From: Montifringilla adamsi
Taxonomy: Eukaryota > Chordata > Aves > Passeriformes > Passeridae
Direction: 5' to 3'
NCBI GenBank assembly: GCA_017590115.1
Contig: JAGGNK010011114.1
Location: forward strand, 487,733 to 551,732
DNA: 64,000 bases
The notes under the pieces were generated by a model. That model made no database searches and was not told the origin of the DNA. It worked only from the letters and a program-made list of their open reading frames with translations. The position numbers and the translations under genes are program-made. Numbering within the stretch: position 1 is the first letter of the stretch; every line of letters begins with the position of its first letter. Of this stretch, positions 22,601 to 34,930 are shown in pieces.

Positions 22601-23498
22601 GCTTGGGTTTTTTTTTGCTGAACTCTCAGAGGGAATCAGCCTCTCTGCCCTTCTCATGCAGTGTGGGTGGTGCTGAATGACCAGTGATGAAACTGCTGCA
22701 AATCCCACTTTGGGTTAAATAAAAATGGTAAAGTATTTCTCCACCCAAAATATCCCCTGTGAGAGCCAGGGCAGGTGTTTATAATTATCTGCGCTCCAGA
22801 AAGGTGCATTCAGCCCTGCTTTGATCCTTTGGAAAGCAGGGGGATAAAAATATGTGTGTGTATGTATATATAGAAAAAGTTGGGCTTATTAAGATACAAG
22901 GATCTGCCTTTTCCAAGGGGAATGATTTCACTTCAGATGCAAGTGGAGATAGCTCCCAAAGGCACACTTGGCATGATTCATGTTACAGAATTTCTAAGTA
23001 ATGAACTTTCTCCTTTTTACTAACAGCAAATGAATCTGGTTGACCTGATTTAGGTGTCTCTTGCAACACCAGGCAGGAACTAAAGCATGATTTTCGAGGT
23101 GCAAGCTCTCGATTTGATAGGGAGTTTTAAAACTGTTGCTTTTCTCCTTTACATTTTATATTTCCCTCTGCCTGCACTATGCCACAGGCAGTGGGCTGTT
23201 CCAAACATTTCTCCTGATTCAAGCAGGGTTTGATCAAACTCCCTCGTGGCTGAGCATTCCTCCCACCATGCTGTAACAGCTTAAATAGTCTCTCTGGAGA
23301 AGAAACTTACTTTCTCCTGCCTTTGTACTTTATCCTGCTTCACAGATCTGCTTTTCCTGAGTGTCTGAGTGAGAGGATTTCCCTCTGAGACACCCAGACA
23401 TCCTGGCACGTTCACTGCTGACCATGTGCAGGGCTACAGGGTGCTGCTGGCAATGGAGGGGCAACAGGAAAGCAGAGAGCAAGGAACAATCACAGGAG
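19621..23498. other. Unique intronic sequence
   Basis: The stretch has an AT-rich part at 19.75-20.1 kb with a GGAA microsatellite near 20.03 kb, and a GC-richer part at 20.6-22.2 kb with many overlapping open frames, none recognisable. A small TG/TA microsatellite lies near 22.85-22.87 kb. Confidence 0.6.
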
Positions 23499-23556
23499 AA
23501 AATAAAATAAAATAAAATAAAATAAAACAAAATAAAATAAAATAAAATAAAATAAA
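23499..23556. repeat. AAAAT pentanucleotide microsatellite
   Basis: About eleven AAAAT units with one C interruption run directly into a block of N. The minus-strand open frames here (YFILF-type repeats) are artefacts of the ATTTT repeat and the gap. Confidence 0.95.
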
Positions 23557-23582
23557 NNNNNNNNNNNNNNNNNNNNNNNNNN
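23557..23582. other. Assembly gap (26 N)
   Basis: Twenty-six unknown bases interrupt the pentanucleotide repeat. The right flank resumes with ATAAAGTAAAATC, so the repeat was probably longer than the assembled part. Confidence 0.98.
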
Positions 23583-26500
23583 ATAAAGTAAAATCTTATA
23601 TTGAGGAATATAGGAAGGTGAAAAGGATTTGACAGAAATAAAAAGCAGATGAGGAGAGTGGAAAGCAAGCTGGTGGGATGAAGACTGATGGCCCTGAGCT
23701 GCAGGCACTGCTGGAATTTTTGTTACTGCTTTTATCTGAGTCCATCTCAAAAGTATGCAATAACTTACAAATATAGCAGGATTTTTTTTGGCAGATACAA
23801 AGCAATTGTGCCTTACACTTGAGGAAACCTCAAACCAAAGGAAGCCATAGAGACCCCTAAAACAACAGCAAGGAAAATTGAATTGAGGGGGGTTCTGCCA
23901 CTGCTCTGAGCCAGACACCTGCTTACATCAGGAGGATATCTGCACAAACAGTGCTTCCCACTGTCCTGTGCACTGGCTGCGAGAGGTGACACTTGCAGAA
24001 AGCAGCAGTAAATACAGGCTTTTCTGCACCCTGACAGCAGAGGACCCTTGGAAACAGGAACGTGGACTCGAGAGAGCCCTGGAAAGTTACTCCAGAGAGG
24101 AGCCCTGAGGGGAGGCAAGGCAGCCCCACAGAGCAGTTGGGAGCTCGCATTTGCAATGGAGCTGCTTCGGGAAGAGCCATTTTTCTCCAGCTGTTAGCCA
24201 GGAATAGAAAGGCATTTCGAAATCCAAGACAATGCTTTGAAATGAGCGCTATTTAGCAAACAGCATTTTTGTGCACAAATGTCAGGGTTATATCTTTAAA
24301 AATGACACAGACTGTCTTTTCCTGAGTGCCCATTAAGCACTATTATCTCTAAGATGCTTACCAACAGTAAGGTTTTTATTAAAGCTGAAGAAATCCGAGT
24401 TTATCCTGAAAAAGCATGGATAAATCAGATCACAAACTGTCCCAAAGTACATCCCTTCCAGAGAGGAGGTGCTGGAGGGAGGTGAAAGTTGGCAGGGGGG
24501 ACATTTTAAGCTCCAACTTTGGCCTTTGGCTGCTGTGTTTCTGAATCCCAGCTGCTCCAGCTGCCCTGAAGGCAGAGCTGCCTGTCCAGCCAGGAATGGG
24601 GGATGCCTGGAGAGGACTTTGCCTGTGATTGTCCCATCCTTCCTTCTCCCCAGATTGTGCCAGGCTTGGCATTAAGGAAGGAAAAACCTGAAGTTTAAAA
24701 ATAATAAAAACTGCAAAGAGACATAAGTGATTTGATTGGTTTTCATGATAAGAAAGAAATCCCCCCCTTTAGCTTTCCTTGGCATGGAGGAAGGATATAA
24801 ACCCAGGTGTTACCAGGTTTCCCACTGGATCCATGGCTTTGGTTCTCCTGAAGCTCCAGGCACACATTTGGTGTTTGGAGGACAGGAGGAAACGTGCAGG
24901 TTTTGCTCAGGATTTTCTTTAAACCTTACAGCAGCATATTTTCCCCGTGCTGCTGCACCATTATTCTGCCTCCCTTTAAGTGCCATTAATGCAGTTTCAT
25001 CCTTAATTCCTCAGGTATCAGGAAGGAACACGGAGAAAATGGGCTGCCATTCTCCATTATTTACCTTGCAGCCTCAGCAGCAGCTGTTTCGAAGAAAACC
25101 AAGGCACATCTCCAGTCCTGGGGAGTGTAATGTCTGAGGAGCTCATGTGAGATGATGCTCTTAAGGGTGGGGGGTGCAGATTTTCCAACAGATCCACCCT
25201 CATGAGCAATGTTTAATCAGCACCTGTCCTCATCATAATGATGGCTGGCTCTTGAACAGACACTTCCTGGAGGTGCCTGCTGTTTAAAGCTTCCTTGGTA
25301 ATTATCAATCTGGAACGTTTCTATTCCTCCATCTTCTGAGGGCCATTTGAGTCTGAAGAATGCCTTATTCAATGTCTACATTTGCAAATATTGAAGCACC
25401 GAGTGTAAACAAAACACTGCTGCACCTGATGACAACTGTACATCAAGTGCTCAATTATACCACTCCAGGAGAAATATGGAATGGGAACCCAAACAACTCT
25501 AGGAACGCTTTCTCCTTGTAATGCTTCCCTCAAAAGAGAACTCAGAATGTCCTTCTCCACAAATCACACTCAGATTGAGACATTCCACTGCAGCAGCTTC
25601 ACTGGGAACAGCTTTATCAGGAATTAGTGGCACTGAATAGAGATGGGAGTTACAATTACATTTATTATATTAAAGGTCTTCTTAGTTGTAATTATTACAC
25701 TTATGGATAGGGAAGTTAGATATGTACTTTGAAAAAAATGGCAGGAAAACCCTGGGTAGTTTTACCCAGGGGTTAAAAAATTAAAGAAAGAAAAAGACAG
25801 TTATCTGAAAAAACCTATACCATATCTCCAGGCCTCACAAGGTGAATATCTGAGTTACTAAATTGTTACTCATATTTTTAAAACATGAAAGTTTATGCTA
25901 CTGAGCATAAATATTGAAGGGGTTTCTTTAAGCCTCATAGCTTCATTGTAAGAAATAAATTTCCATCAAAAGTCCATAAAATACCCTTGCCATGAAGAGG
26001 AAAATTTAATTAGCACAGTGTGTAAAGATGGCTTCAATTCAATTAAATATTTCCATAACTGATGAAACAAATGATGGCACATAATGACCATCATTTCAAT
26101 GTGTTACCACCAATCTCCTGGTTGAACAACTTAAATTTCCAAACAAAATTAAAAATGCAGCTTCTATTTTTCCTTGCTCAGTTTTCCTCGGTGTGCATCA
26201 GATTTCCCACCCAGGGTATTCCAGGAACACATTTGAACAGGTTTACGTTTTTTGGCAGAACTGACTGGGCTCCCTTTTGGGGTAAGGGCACGGAGCTGAG
26301 CTGCTTGTGAATGCTGGGGGATCACTGGAGATCGTGTGCTGCTGCTGCCTGAGCGTTCTGAAATGCTAGAGCAGCAGTGAATGCTGGCCGGGGAGCCCCG
26401 GCAGAGGGCACGAAGCTGCTGCCAGAGTGTCACAGCATGATGTGACAACGCCAGCCTGGCTCCCACCCTGTGTTTTCTGAGACACAGAACACTGAAAAAC

Positions 26501-27429
26501 GGTCAAATTACCCAGCGCAATCCATGCCCCACGCCAGGGGAACGCGGCGTACGCGGCTCTGCGGTGATCGTGGCTCACTACGTGACACATGCCTAACCAT
26601 TTCGATTGGCTGCTGTGGAGAGGGATTTCACTTAAGGCACTTATGGCATTGGGCTCCAATTATTTCCGAGAGTTGATTGAAGCTTATGTTTTACCCTGCA
26701 GCTTGTGCTCAGCTGAGGATCATCCGCTGCCTGCATTGCGTTTGTGTCCTGCAGGATCCCAGCTGTGGGCTCCTGCCACACTTTGTGTCTCTGTGCAATT
26801 GTGCAGCCACTCCCCAGAGCAAGCAGAACCTGCTGTGGGATCAGGTGCCACAACAGACTCACCCTATCCTGGTATTTGATTTTTATTTATTTATTTAACT
26901 GTGATGTCTGGGGTTTTCAAAGCCACCTTGGCAACAGGTTTTGGATATCTGTTCCCATGAGAATTAGGAAGAACTGGCCCTCTACCCCTTAGGAAGCTTC
27001 TCCATTCCTCTCTCAGTGCTCATCAAGAGCTGCTGATTGAAGGAGCCTGTGGGTTCAGAAGTGTCCCCATGGAATTTGGTGGCAGCCTGAGCTCAGTGTG
27101 AGGCTGCAGCTGCCAGGGCCCTTCCCTGGGATGTCACATCCCATGGCAAACCCCAGCCCAGGGTCCAGCAGCCACAGAACCCCTGCAGGCCCAGCTGGAA
27201 TGAGCTGGGAGGGCAGTGCCCAGCTCCCCTGGAGCTGCCTGGGGGTGAGGTGGGGTTTGATCCCATATGGAAGGGCATTCCATGAACTGCCCTGGCCCCT
27301 GGAGTGCCCAGCACTGCCTGCTCTGGCAGGAATGCTGGTGCAATCAGGGAGAGCTGGGGAGCAGATCCGGGTCAGTAACAGAATGAAGGTGTCATTTCCC
27401 ATTGGAAAGGGCTGAGGACACTGGAGCAG
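23583..27429. other. Intronic sequence, AT-rich at 25.6-26.2 kb
   Basis: Mostly unique. The 25.6-26.2 kb part is strongly AT-rich with many TAAT/ATTA motifs and no mobile element. A CpG-dense patch at 26470-26615 is listed separately. No gene is recognised. Confidence 0.55.
26470..26615. promoter_or_regulatory. Isolated CpG-dense patch with inverted CCAAT motif
   Basis: Roughly eleven CpG dinucleotides fall within about 100 bp (for example AACGCGGCGTACGCGG), in an intron otherwise poor in CpG. An inverted CCAAT box (CGATTGGCTG, core 26605-26609) lies at its right edge, with ACGTGAC just before it. This looks like a small unmethylated element such as an alternative promoter or enhancer, or a recent insertion. 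No TATA box or clear first exon was identified. Confidence 0.3.
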
Positions 27430-27660
27430 AGCTGATTCCATTATCAGAGGATCCCAGGGCTGGAAAAGGCCTCCAGGATCACTCAGTCCCAGCTGTGCCC
27501 ATCCCCACCCTGTCCCCCTGAGTGCCACCTCCAGCCCTTCCTTGGACCCTCCAGGGATGGGCACTCCAAACCTCCCAAAAACCCTTTTTCTTACAAACCC
27601 AGCCCCTGCAGAGGAGATCTGCACTCCTTCCTAGCCTGGGAACATTCTGGAAATGCTGCT
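27430..27660 (-). mobile_element. CR1 LINE fragment
   Basis: GGATCCCAGGGCTGGAAAAG, then CCTCCAGGATCACTCAGTCC, CAGCTGTGCCCATCCCCACC, and CCTCCAGGGATGGGCACTCC match the antisense of a CR1 3' region. The stretch past 27620 is too diverged to place. Confidence 0.82.
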
Positions 27661-28054
27661 TTTCCTGAGGGGAAGGTAGCCAGCTTGAGCTCTGTGCAGC
27701 ATCAAAAACCTCTTGCTCAGTGAAACCTGTACAGAAAACCACCTGGGATTTGAGGGAGCATTAAATAGAAATCAGCTAAATGTGTTTGAGAGGAGAACAA
27801 ACACTAAGCTTCTTTAAATAAAATAGTTAGAACATGGAAGTGTGAAATTTCACACTTTTCTGCGTGTGGATATCGTGTAAAGCTTCATCCTGATTCCTCT
27901 TTGCTCCCTGATGATTGTTACATCTCCCTTGCACAAAATAAGGAGTATTTCCTGAGAGGAACCATTGCTTTCATATCCACTGTAGCAAATGAACTCTTTG
28001 AAATACTAAACTGTTTCAGAAAAGGGAAATGAGGGCACCCTTTAACTCCCAGAT

Positions 28055-28165
28055 GACTCCAGACCGGGTGGGAGCACTGATCTGCTGGAGGGGAGGAAGG
28101 CTCTGCAGAGGGGTAGGTTGGATATCAGGGCAATTCCTTCCCCAAAAGTGTGAGCAGAGCTAGAC
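28055..28165 (+). mobile_element. CR1 LINE fragment
   Basis: GGGAGCACTGATCTGCTGGA, GGGAGGAAGGCTCTGCAGAG and GGTAGGTTGGATATCAGGGC follow a CR1 sense internal segment. It is short and truncated at both ends. Confidence 0.65.
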
Positions 28166-31100
28166 GGAAGGTTTGAATTCTAGAAAAGGCAGTAAAAGTA
28201 CATTATTAGGCATTTAGAACTCATTTTTGTTCAATCAAGCTGCAGCAGGGAGCCGAGTTAGCTTATTAATATAAGAAATTGCTGCTGCTCCTTAACACAT
28301 TTCAATCAATGTGTGAGAACTGGCAAGAAATGAAGAGCAGGAGAAAATGAAAAAGATCATCCAGAAGTTTCTGACTGGCAAACTCCTGTTGCCTCAATCC
28401 ACTGTTTGTTTTTGCAGGTGTTTTCTGGCGAGCTCCTGGGATCTTTTCAAAGGGGTGGAGATCTTTAAAATCTCCTTATGTGGACATTGGGCATTTTTTA
28501 CAGCAAGATGTAAAAATGAATTTCATGCTGTTTCTGCCCTGGAAGGAATCTTGCCACATGCCTTACCTAAATCCAGATGAACTTGGGAAATTGTGACATG
28601 AACTTTACCCAACCTGCCCCATGACATTCATCAAATGAAACATTAAAAATCAGGAGGGTTGTACAGCAGCAATGCCAACTTAAATTAATTCATTTTCTCC
28701 CTCTTTTTTTTTCTCTGCTGAAAATGGAGAAATGTGAGAACCATCTGAAAACCAGTGGAATTTGCAGAAATGAAAATAAAGTGTTTTCCACATTTCAAGC
28801 CTTTGGAAGATTGCTGATGTAGCTTTCCAGCAAGGAGGAAATGGAGAGACCAAAGGTTTGTCCTTTTATTTAAAACACAGCATGGCCTGGACCTGCTTTG
28901 ATGTTCCAGCAGTGAGACTGATTTTTCCTTAGCACACAAAATTATATTGTGGCATTAGGATAAAAAAAAAAGCAAAGCTCAGCTAGAAGCTGCATGGCTC
29001 CATCCAGAGTGCCAAACACATTTTTGGTGTTTTCTTTTTTGCTTTTAGGGAGCATTTTCTGCTGGTTTTCTTAACAACTCTTGGACATCACCGGTTTAAT
29101 AAAATCATCTCGTGTTCTGAAACATTTGGGTAATGAACTGAGTGATGGAGCTGTCAGCTCTCTGCTGCTCAGCTGACCAGCTGTCACACCAAGGACTCCT
29201 TGGCAATTGGGAGATGTTGGGTTTGATGTTTAATTCCCTTATTCCATCAAAAGACTTCATTTGAAAAGAGTCTTTGAATCATGCATGTGCTTGAGATGTT
29301 CCTTGTATCTAAATCATCTGCGAGCAGCAAGGGGGTTTTAAAGATTAAATCACTTAGAGATTTACTCTTTTTTAAAGAAATGAAGTTTTTCTTCGTGTGG
29401 GGGCTTCTGTTATGAACGTGCTTCCTTTGCATGGTTCAGAGTTGGTGGTGGTCAATCACAGATTTCCTCAGCCAGCGCCGTGCCCCCTGTGCAGAACGTG
29501 CCTGCTGCAGGGGCTGGCCCGTACTGACCAGTGCCCACATGCTCAGAGGAAATGCCTTGGGTTTTAGCACTCTGTACAACTTGCAACCTACCAAACCCGT
29601 TTGCAATAAATTGTTCTAGGTGTTGAGGCCCCACTTTTCAGGATTAGCCTCTGTGCCGCCAAATAATTACAGGTACAATTCAAAGCAGACAGGGGCAAGG
29701 GCAGTTTGTGGCTGTAGATCTCTGCCTACCTGATTATCCCACAAAAAGATGGTTCTGTGCTATAGAATGTTCCCAGAGTAATCTGTCTCTGGCAAATTGC
29801 TCCCATAAAACCAGGGCCTGACTTAAAGTCCTCTCAAAAAAACCCCACCCCCAAAAAAATTAAAACAGTAATTATACAATTACTCTATATCTATTTTTGC
29901 AACACAGCTCTAAAAATCTTTAAAGTCTTTCTTTAAATATGTGCTTTGTTGTTATAATAATTTCCCTGGGGTCTGCTGCACTGGCAAACTTATGGTGCAT
30001 TACCTAAAAACATCACTGTGGTGCCTTTGGCACACATAAAAAAGACAGATCTTCCTTAATGTTGTTCTAAAAACTATTTCCATGTTCCAGCATTTGGATT
30101 TATGAAGCGTGGGCTATATGTATTATAAAATTTTATTTTAAAGTAGTAGACTTACAAAAAGTAAACAGGATCCCCATCAAGTGAAAAATAAAAGAAGCAC
30201 AACAACAAAAATAAAAGGTATTATGTTAAAGGAGGCAAAGCATCAGGGGTTTTATAAAACTGAATTTTCACTCTTCTCCATAGGCTTGAGAGTGCTTACA
30301 TGTAAATATTGTGAGTAATTCAGATTCACACCCCGGTGTGACAGAGGTTTTAATGCACCCCTGCCCAGCAATGCTGTTTCATATGCAGAGGAGGCAGGGG
30401 ATGCTGAAATGGGCTTTTCCCCTCCATGAAGCCACGATGCAGCTGGAAAATCTTGTCAGGGCTGTTAACTCTCCTGGAGAAAAATAAAAGCTGGGTGTTG
30501 CAAATGTAAATGATGCCATCCTTACCCACTCAGGTGGGTAAACATGCAGCCAGTGAGGCACTGAGGTAGCAAGAGGATGCTGCCCAATAAACCCTGAGGA
30601 GCTGAGATATTCCCTGCCCTGGGTGCTGCAGGTTCCACTCGGGTGTAGAAAAGCTCCTCTGAGCAAAATCTCTTTGTATGTTCTGACAGATCCCCTTTTC
30701 TGACCCCCTCATAACATCCAGGGCCCAGCTGCCTGGACTAATCCACTCAGAGAAACGAGAGTTTTGTCTCCTGCTGAGCTTCCCTTCTGAGGCTTGCCCC
30801 TCTCTTTGCTCTTTTACTGGGTGCCTTTTTATGTTCCCAGAGATGGTGGCAGCTACACTGAAATTTCACGTGAGCACCACAGAACTGGGGAAGATACAGC
30901 AATAGATGTATCCACAAATTTTCAAAATGGCACACGCCATAGATGCACCATGGATTTCCCAGGAAAAGCTACCACAGGGGAGGATTTGGTGGAGGGATTC
31001 AAACCGTGATCCCCACTGAAATATTTGGAGTGGGACTGTTAATATTTTTCACCATATCCTCCATTTGGAGGATACTACTGGAGAATGCCAGACAGGAGAA

Positions 31101-33060
31101 ACTTCAATCAATAGAAAATGTATTTAAAAAGTAGGAATTCCATCCAAAATTGAGAGGGAATGAATGTTTAATTCAAAGTATATACATTAAAAAAAAAAAA
31201 AAAGAATCAGTTCATTTTTGCAAATATGCTAAAGCTGTCACAGAACCCTTGCCTGATCTAGACACGTGGGAAGTGCAGCAAGAAAACTGGGGAATATTAA
31301 ATAGTAACATTTTAGTCACAAAAATTGAAGGATTTGTAAAATTTGTTCAAGTCCTAGCCATAGTGCAGATGGTGTTGGAGAATTACAGTGAATTTGGGTA
31401 ATAATGTTTTGCATCAATGTCCAAATGCACAATCAAACTGAGAGAGGGTAAGTTTAGATTGGGTGTTAGGGAAAAGTGCTTTACTGAGGGCAGTGACACG
31501 CAGATGCTGGAGTTGTGTGCCCCACCTACCTGTGTGGGCAGTGCTGGGATCAAAGCACACATCTCCAGCTCACCCTGCCAAGCCCATGCAAGGAGGTTCC
31601 TCGTGGGTCTGGGGTCATGGCACACGCCAACGTGCCAGAAAGGAGCAGGATGGGCAGCCAAGTGCTCACAGGAATTTGGGCTGCCACAGACCCCTCTGCC
31701 CTGCCCTGGACACCCCCAGGACGGGGAAGCTGAACTCAGGGTCCTCTCAGACCTCTCCTCTGGCCCTCCTTCCCCCATCCCTCCCTTCAGTCTCTAACAA
31801 CATAAGAACTGAATCTGTGGTGTTTGTTTCCTTTCCCTTGGCGCCCTCGTTCCTGTCTGCCACTGCCTTGGTCCCTGTTCCCAAAAATGCCATTTGGTTT
31901 CCTTCTGTGCCCCAGTTTGTTTCTCATCCCTACTTTTATTCACTCACCACTTCTGGCCTTTTACCCTGTGCCAATATTTACTTTCCTTGCCAATATTTTC
32001 CTTCCTAAATCACTTTATTCCCTTTCCAGCGCATCCCAACCAACATTACTTTGAATCTCACTTTTTTTTTTCTTTATTCTTGCATAAAATTGAAGTGCCT
32101 TTCCTAAAAAGCCCAAAAGTGGTAACAATTTGCACAGTTTTCCTCTCAAGCCCTTATTCAGCTGTTCTGTTCCTCGCCTTGGTTTTTAGCTCACATCATC
32201 CTTCTGTTATCCTCCCTTCCCTCTCACTTTTCATTTCACTTTCACCTCCTCCCCTTCAGTTTTCCCCTCAAGTTTCCATTACTCAGCCACACAGCTTTTC
32301 TTGTGTTTCCCAACTTCATCTCTGCAGCAGCCCCACCTCTCTCCCCCTCCTTCTCCTGGCACAGGTTTTGCCAAGGATAGAGAGATACTCACCCCTGCAT
32401 CCCAGAGCAGGGGATGCCTGGGGCTGGGTCATGGAACAGAGGTAAGAGCCCTAATTTTCTATTATTCTCAAAATCAGCTGCAGATAGAGATTCCAGCCCA
32501 AAAAGAGATTGTAACTTTTGAGGAGAGTAAAAGCAGCCTGTGACAATCAAGTCTGGAACCAGGACTGAAATGAGCTGTCAGGTTCCAGACTCACTGGCTT
32601 CTAACTTAGCCACAACTCAGTCAGTATCAACGTAACTCCCCTGCTTAAGAATTTATTAAAATCTTAATAAAATCAAGGAGATGCTGTTACAAAAGCATAT
32701 TAAGATGGCATAAAGGTTGTGCCTACATCTCGTTAATTTAAAGCAAGATAAGTCGCTAACCAGAATGACTTAATTGAATATTTCCAAATATGAGCATTCC
32801 CAGATTTGCCTGGAATGCTTTTCCAGTTCTGGGTAGAGCAGGTTTCAGCTGCCTGGTGCCAGTGGGGTCTGAGCCCTGTCCTCACAGGAGATTTTGCCCT
32901 GAGAACCTGGCAAGTGCAGCTCCCCCAGCCCCACAGCCAGGGGCCATGGCTCTGCAGTCAGCAGCTTGGCCAGATTATTTCCCCAGGATTTTCCCAGTGC
33001 TTTCTCAGCCCGGGGAAGGCTGTGAGCTTCCTCAGTGCCCTGTGGCAAGAAGGCCACAAA
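28166..33060. other. Unique intronic sequence
   Basis: AT-rich at 28.2-29.4 kb and 29.8-30.3 kb, with a TC/CT-rich pyrimidine stretch at about 31.75-32.36 kb on the plus strand that generates several open frames rich in Ser, Pro, Phe and Leu. A further AT-rich, motif-dense block lies at 32.62-32.79 kb. No gene or clear mobile element was recognised. Confidence 0.55.
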
Positions 33061-33080
33061 TATATACAAATTTGTATATA
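33061..33080. repeat. 20-bp perfect palindrome
   Basis: TATATACAAATTTGTATATA equals its own reverse complement over all 20 positions. Flanking bases do not extend it. Confidence 0.95.
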
Positions 33081-33386
33081 CAAATCTGTTCTTGGGGGTT
33101 ACTCAAACCTACTTTCCTTCAGTGAAGACTCTGGCAATCATCAGAATTAGAAGGAACATTCTCAGTAAATTGCTTGTGCAGTTATCAAATGTCTCTGGGT
33201 TCATTGCAGTATTTAATCACCCTCAGAGCCTGGGTTTGCCTCATATGTTAGGGCATCCTTTAATCATGGAGGAATTAACTGCCAAATCCTGCTGGGGTTT
33301 TTTTGTTTGGGTCATTAGTTGGTTTGGTTTTGTTTTTTTTAAGGATATTCATTTCAAGTACCAAAATGAGGAATTATAGGGGTTTG

Positions 33387-33387
33387 G

Positions 33388-33418
<31 letters not shown>

Positions 33419-33419
33419 T
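33387..33419. repeat. Poly(T) tract
   Basis: A run of T with a single C, about 33 bp. No retrotransposon body is recognised next to it. Confidence 0.9.
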
Positions 33420-34619
33420 CACGAAGCTGCCCATAATCCTTCACCCTAAGCAAAAGTGAATTCTCATTTGGACTGGATAAAGATCTCTGCCCTCCTCCCC
33501 TCCTCCCCACACCTCCTGCTCTCCCACCTTCTGTGCCTGTTCCCTAGAACTGCCCCTAAAGGACACTTTTGCCTCCTTCCCCCCTCCAGAGCCCCTCCTT
33601 AGGGAGGCTCTGGGCCCAGGAACACACAGGGAAGCTGCAGGGCTTTGGGGACAGGCTGGCAGTGCTTCCCTCTGGACCGACCCTGTGCTCTGGGTTACCA
33701 CACAGGGCACCTGGAACTGCAGCTGCTCCTTCGGGCTCAGCTCCCTCTGGAAAGGCTTTCCCAGGAATCTCAGGGCACCGCCTGGCCAGGATCCTGCAGC
33801 AGCCAGCTCTGGGGGCACCAGGAAGGTCCCTCTTCTCCCAGGCACTGGTAAGCAGCTCCAGCAGTAACAGCCACAGCATTTATTCCCTGGCCAGAGAAAC
33901 CCTGTCCCTGCTGGGTGAGGATGTGCACATCAGCCACCAGAATGGCTGCTCCTCTCCGATTGCCAGCCTGGTTTTTCCCCCTACAGCAATTTTTGTGTCC
34001 CAAAAGGGACCCTGTGCCTTCCTACAGGCTGCTCCCACCCAGCCTCCCCCAAACTCTGAGCTGCAGGAGATCTGAGCATCCCCGACCTGCTGAGCTCCTG
34101 TGCCTGGTGCTGGTGGCACAAACCCCATCCTGAGCAAAGGCAGGCAAAACCTGGGGCTGGAAAACTCAACTCTGGTTCTCTTCTGTGGGACAGAAGGAAT
34201 CCCCCTGAAGAGCATCCTGTAAAACCTACCACCTACCTTTAAAATCTACCACCAGCAGAGCCAGGGAAACGAGCCCTGTTTGAGATGCAGCCCCAGCCCA
34301 GCTCCCTGCAGGAGCTCCCTGCTCATGGCACAGTGGGTGCTGTCCCCAAATCCCTCCCTGCAGGCCTCTAGGTGACCATCCCCAGCCACCTGCAGGACAG
34401 GGGTGCTCCAGGGGGGAAGTGTTCCCAGGAACACCTGTAGGCACAGTCCTACCCCCATTAATTCTGCTGAGACCTTGCTCATCCATCTCTGGGATGCTGC
34501 AGGTGCATTTATTAACAGCAGAGCCCCTGGTCACATGTTGGGATCCTCTCTGACACATTAAGCCATTTTTAATTTGCTCCCATCATCCCCAGCCTCTCCA
34601 GCAGACACTGGATAATTCT
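33420..34619. other. GC-rich unique intronic sequence
   Basis: A GC-richer stretch with many overlapping open frames on both strands and no protein similarity that I recognise. No repeat or site is identified. Confidence 0.5.
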
Positions 34620-34930
34620 GGGGTCCTAAATAAGCCACAGTGACTCGGGGAGAAAGCAAGTGAGTTATTAATCTTATGCAAATACCTGTTTAATTTTCAG
34701 GATCCTGGCACCATTGTAAGTGCTGAAAGTCATGAACTATAAAGAGAAAAGGTAATTTCCTGTTTGTTTAATTGATCTTCTGTAGCTTCTCTCCTGGCTG
34801 GCAAAGCCAGGTAATGGAATTTGCAATGTAAAGTCATTATTAGAAGTGCCAGTATGACATTTGATTAATCCAGGCTATTTAGGCTTAATAATACACACTT
34901 GACTTATGTTCTGGAAGCAAAATTGCCTGC
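34620..34930. promoter_or_regulatory. Candidate enhancer block with POU octamer
   Basis: The block contains GAGTTATTAATC, a perfect ATGCAAAT octamer at 34676-34683, TTTAATTGATC, TTTGATTAATCC and GGCTTAATAATAC. It is free of mobile elements and has the even, motif-dense composition typical of conserved non-coding elements. The function is inferred from composition only. Confidence 0.35.

Noticed and set aside
23330..23918. Minus-strand frames with YFILF-type repeats crossing N positions
   Set aside because: They are artefacts of the ATTTT repeat and of translating through the assembly gap.
31750..32450. Plus-strand open frame of 183 codons rich in Ser/Phe/Pro/Leu
   Set aside because: It comes from a pyrimidine-rich stretch. 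There is no recognisable domain or splice structure, and other frames are also open.
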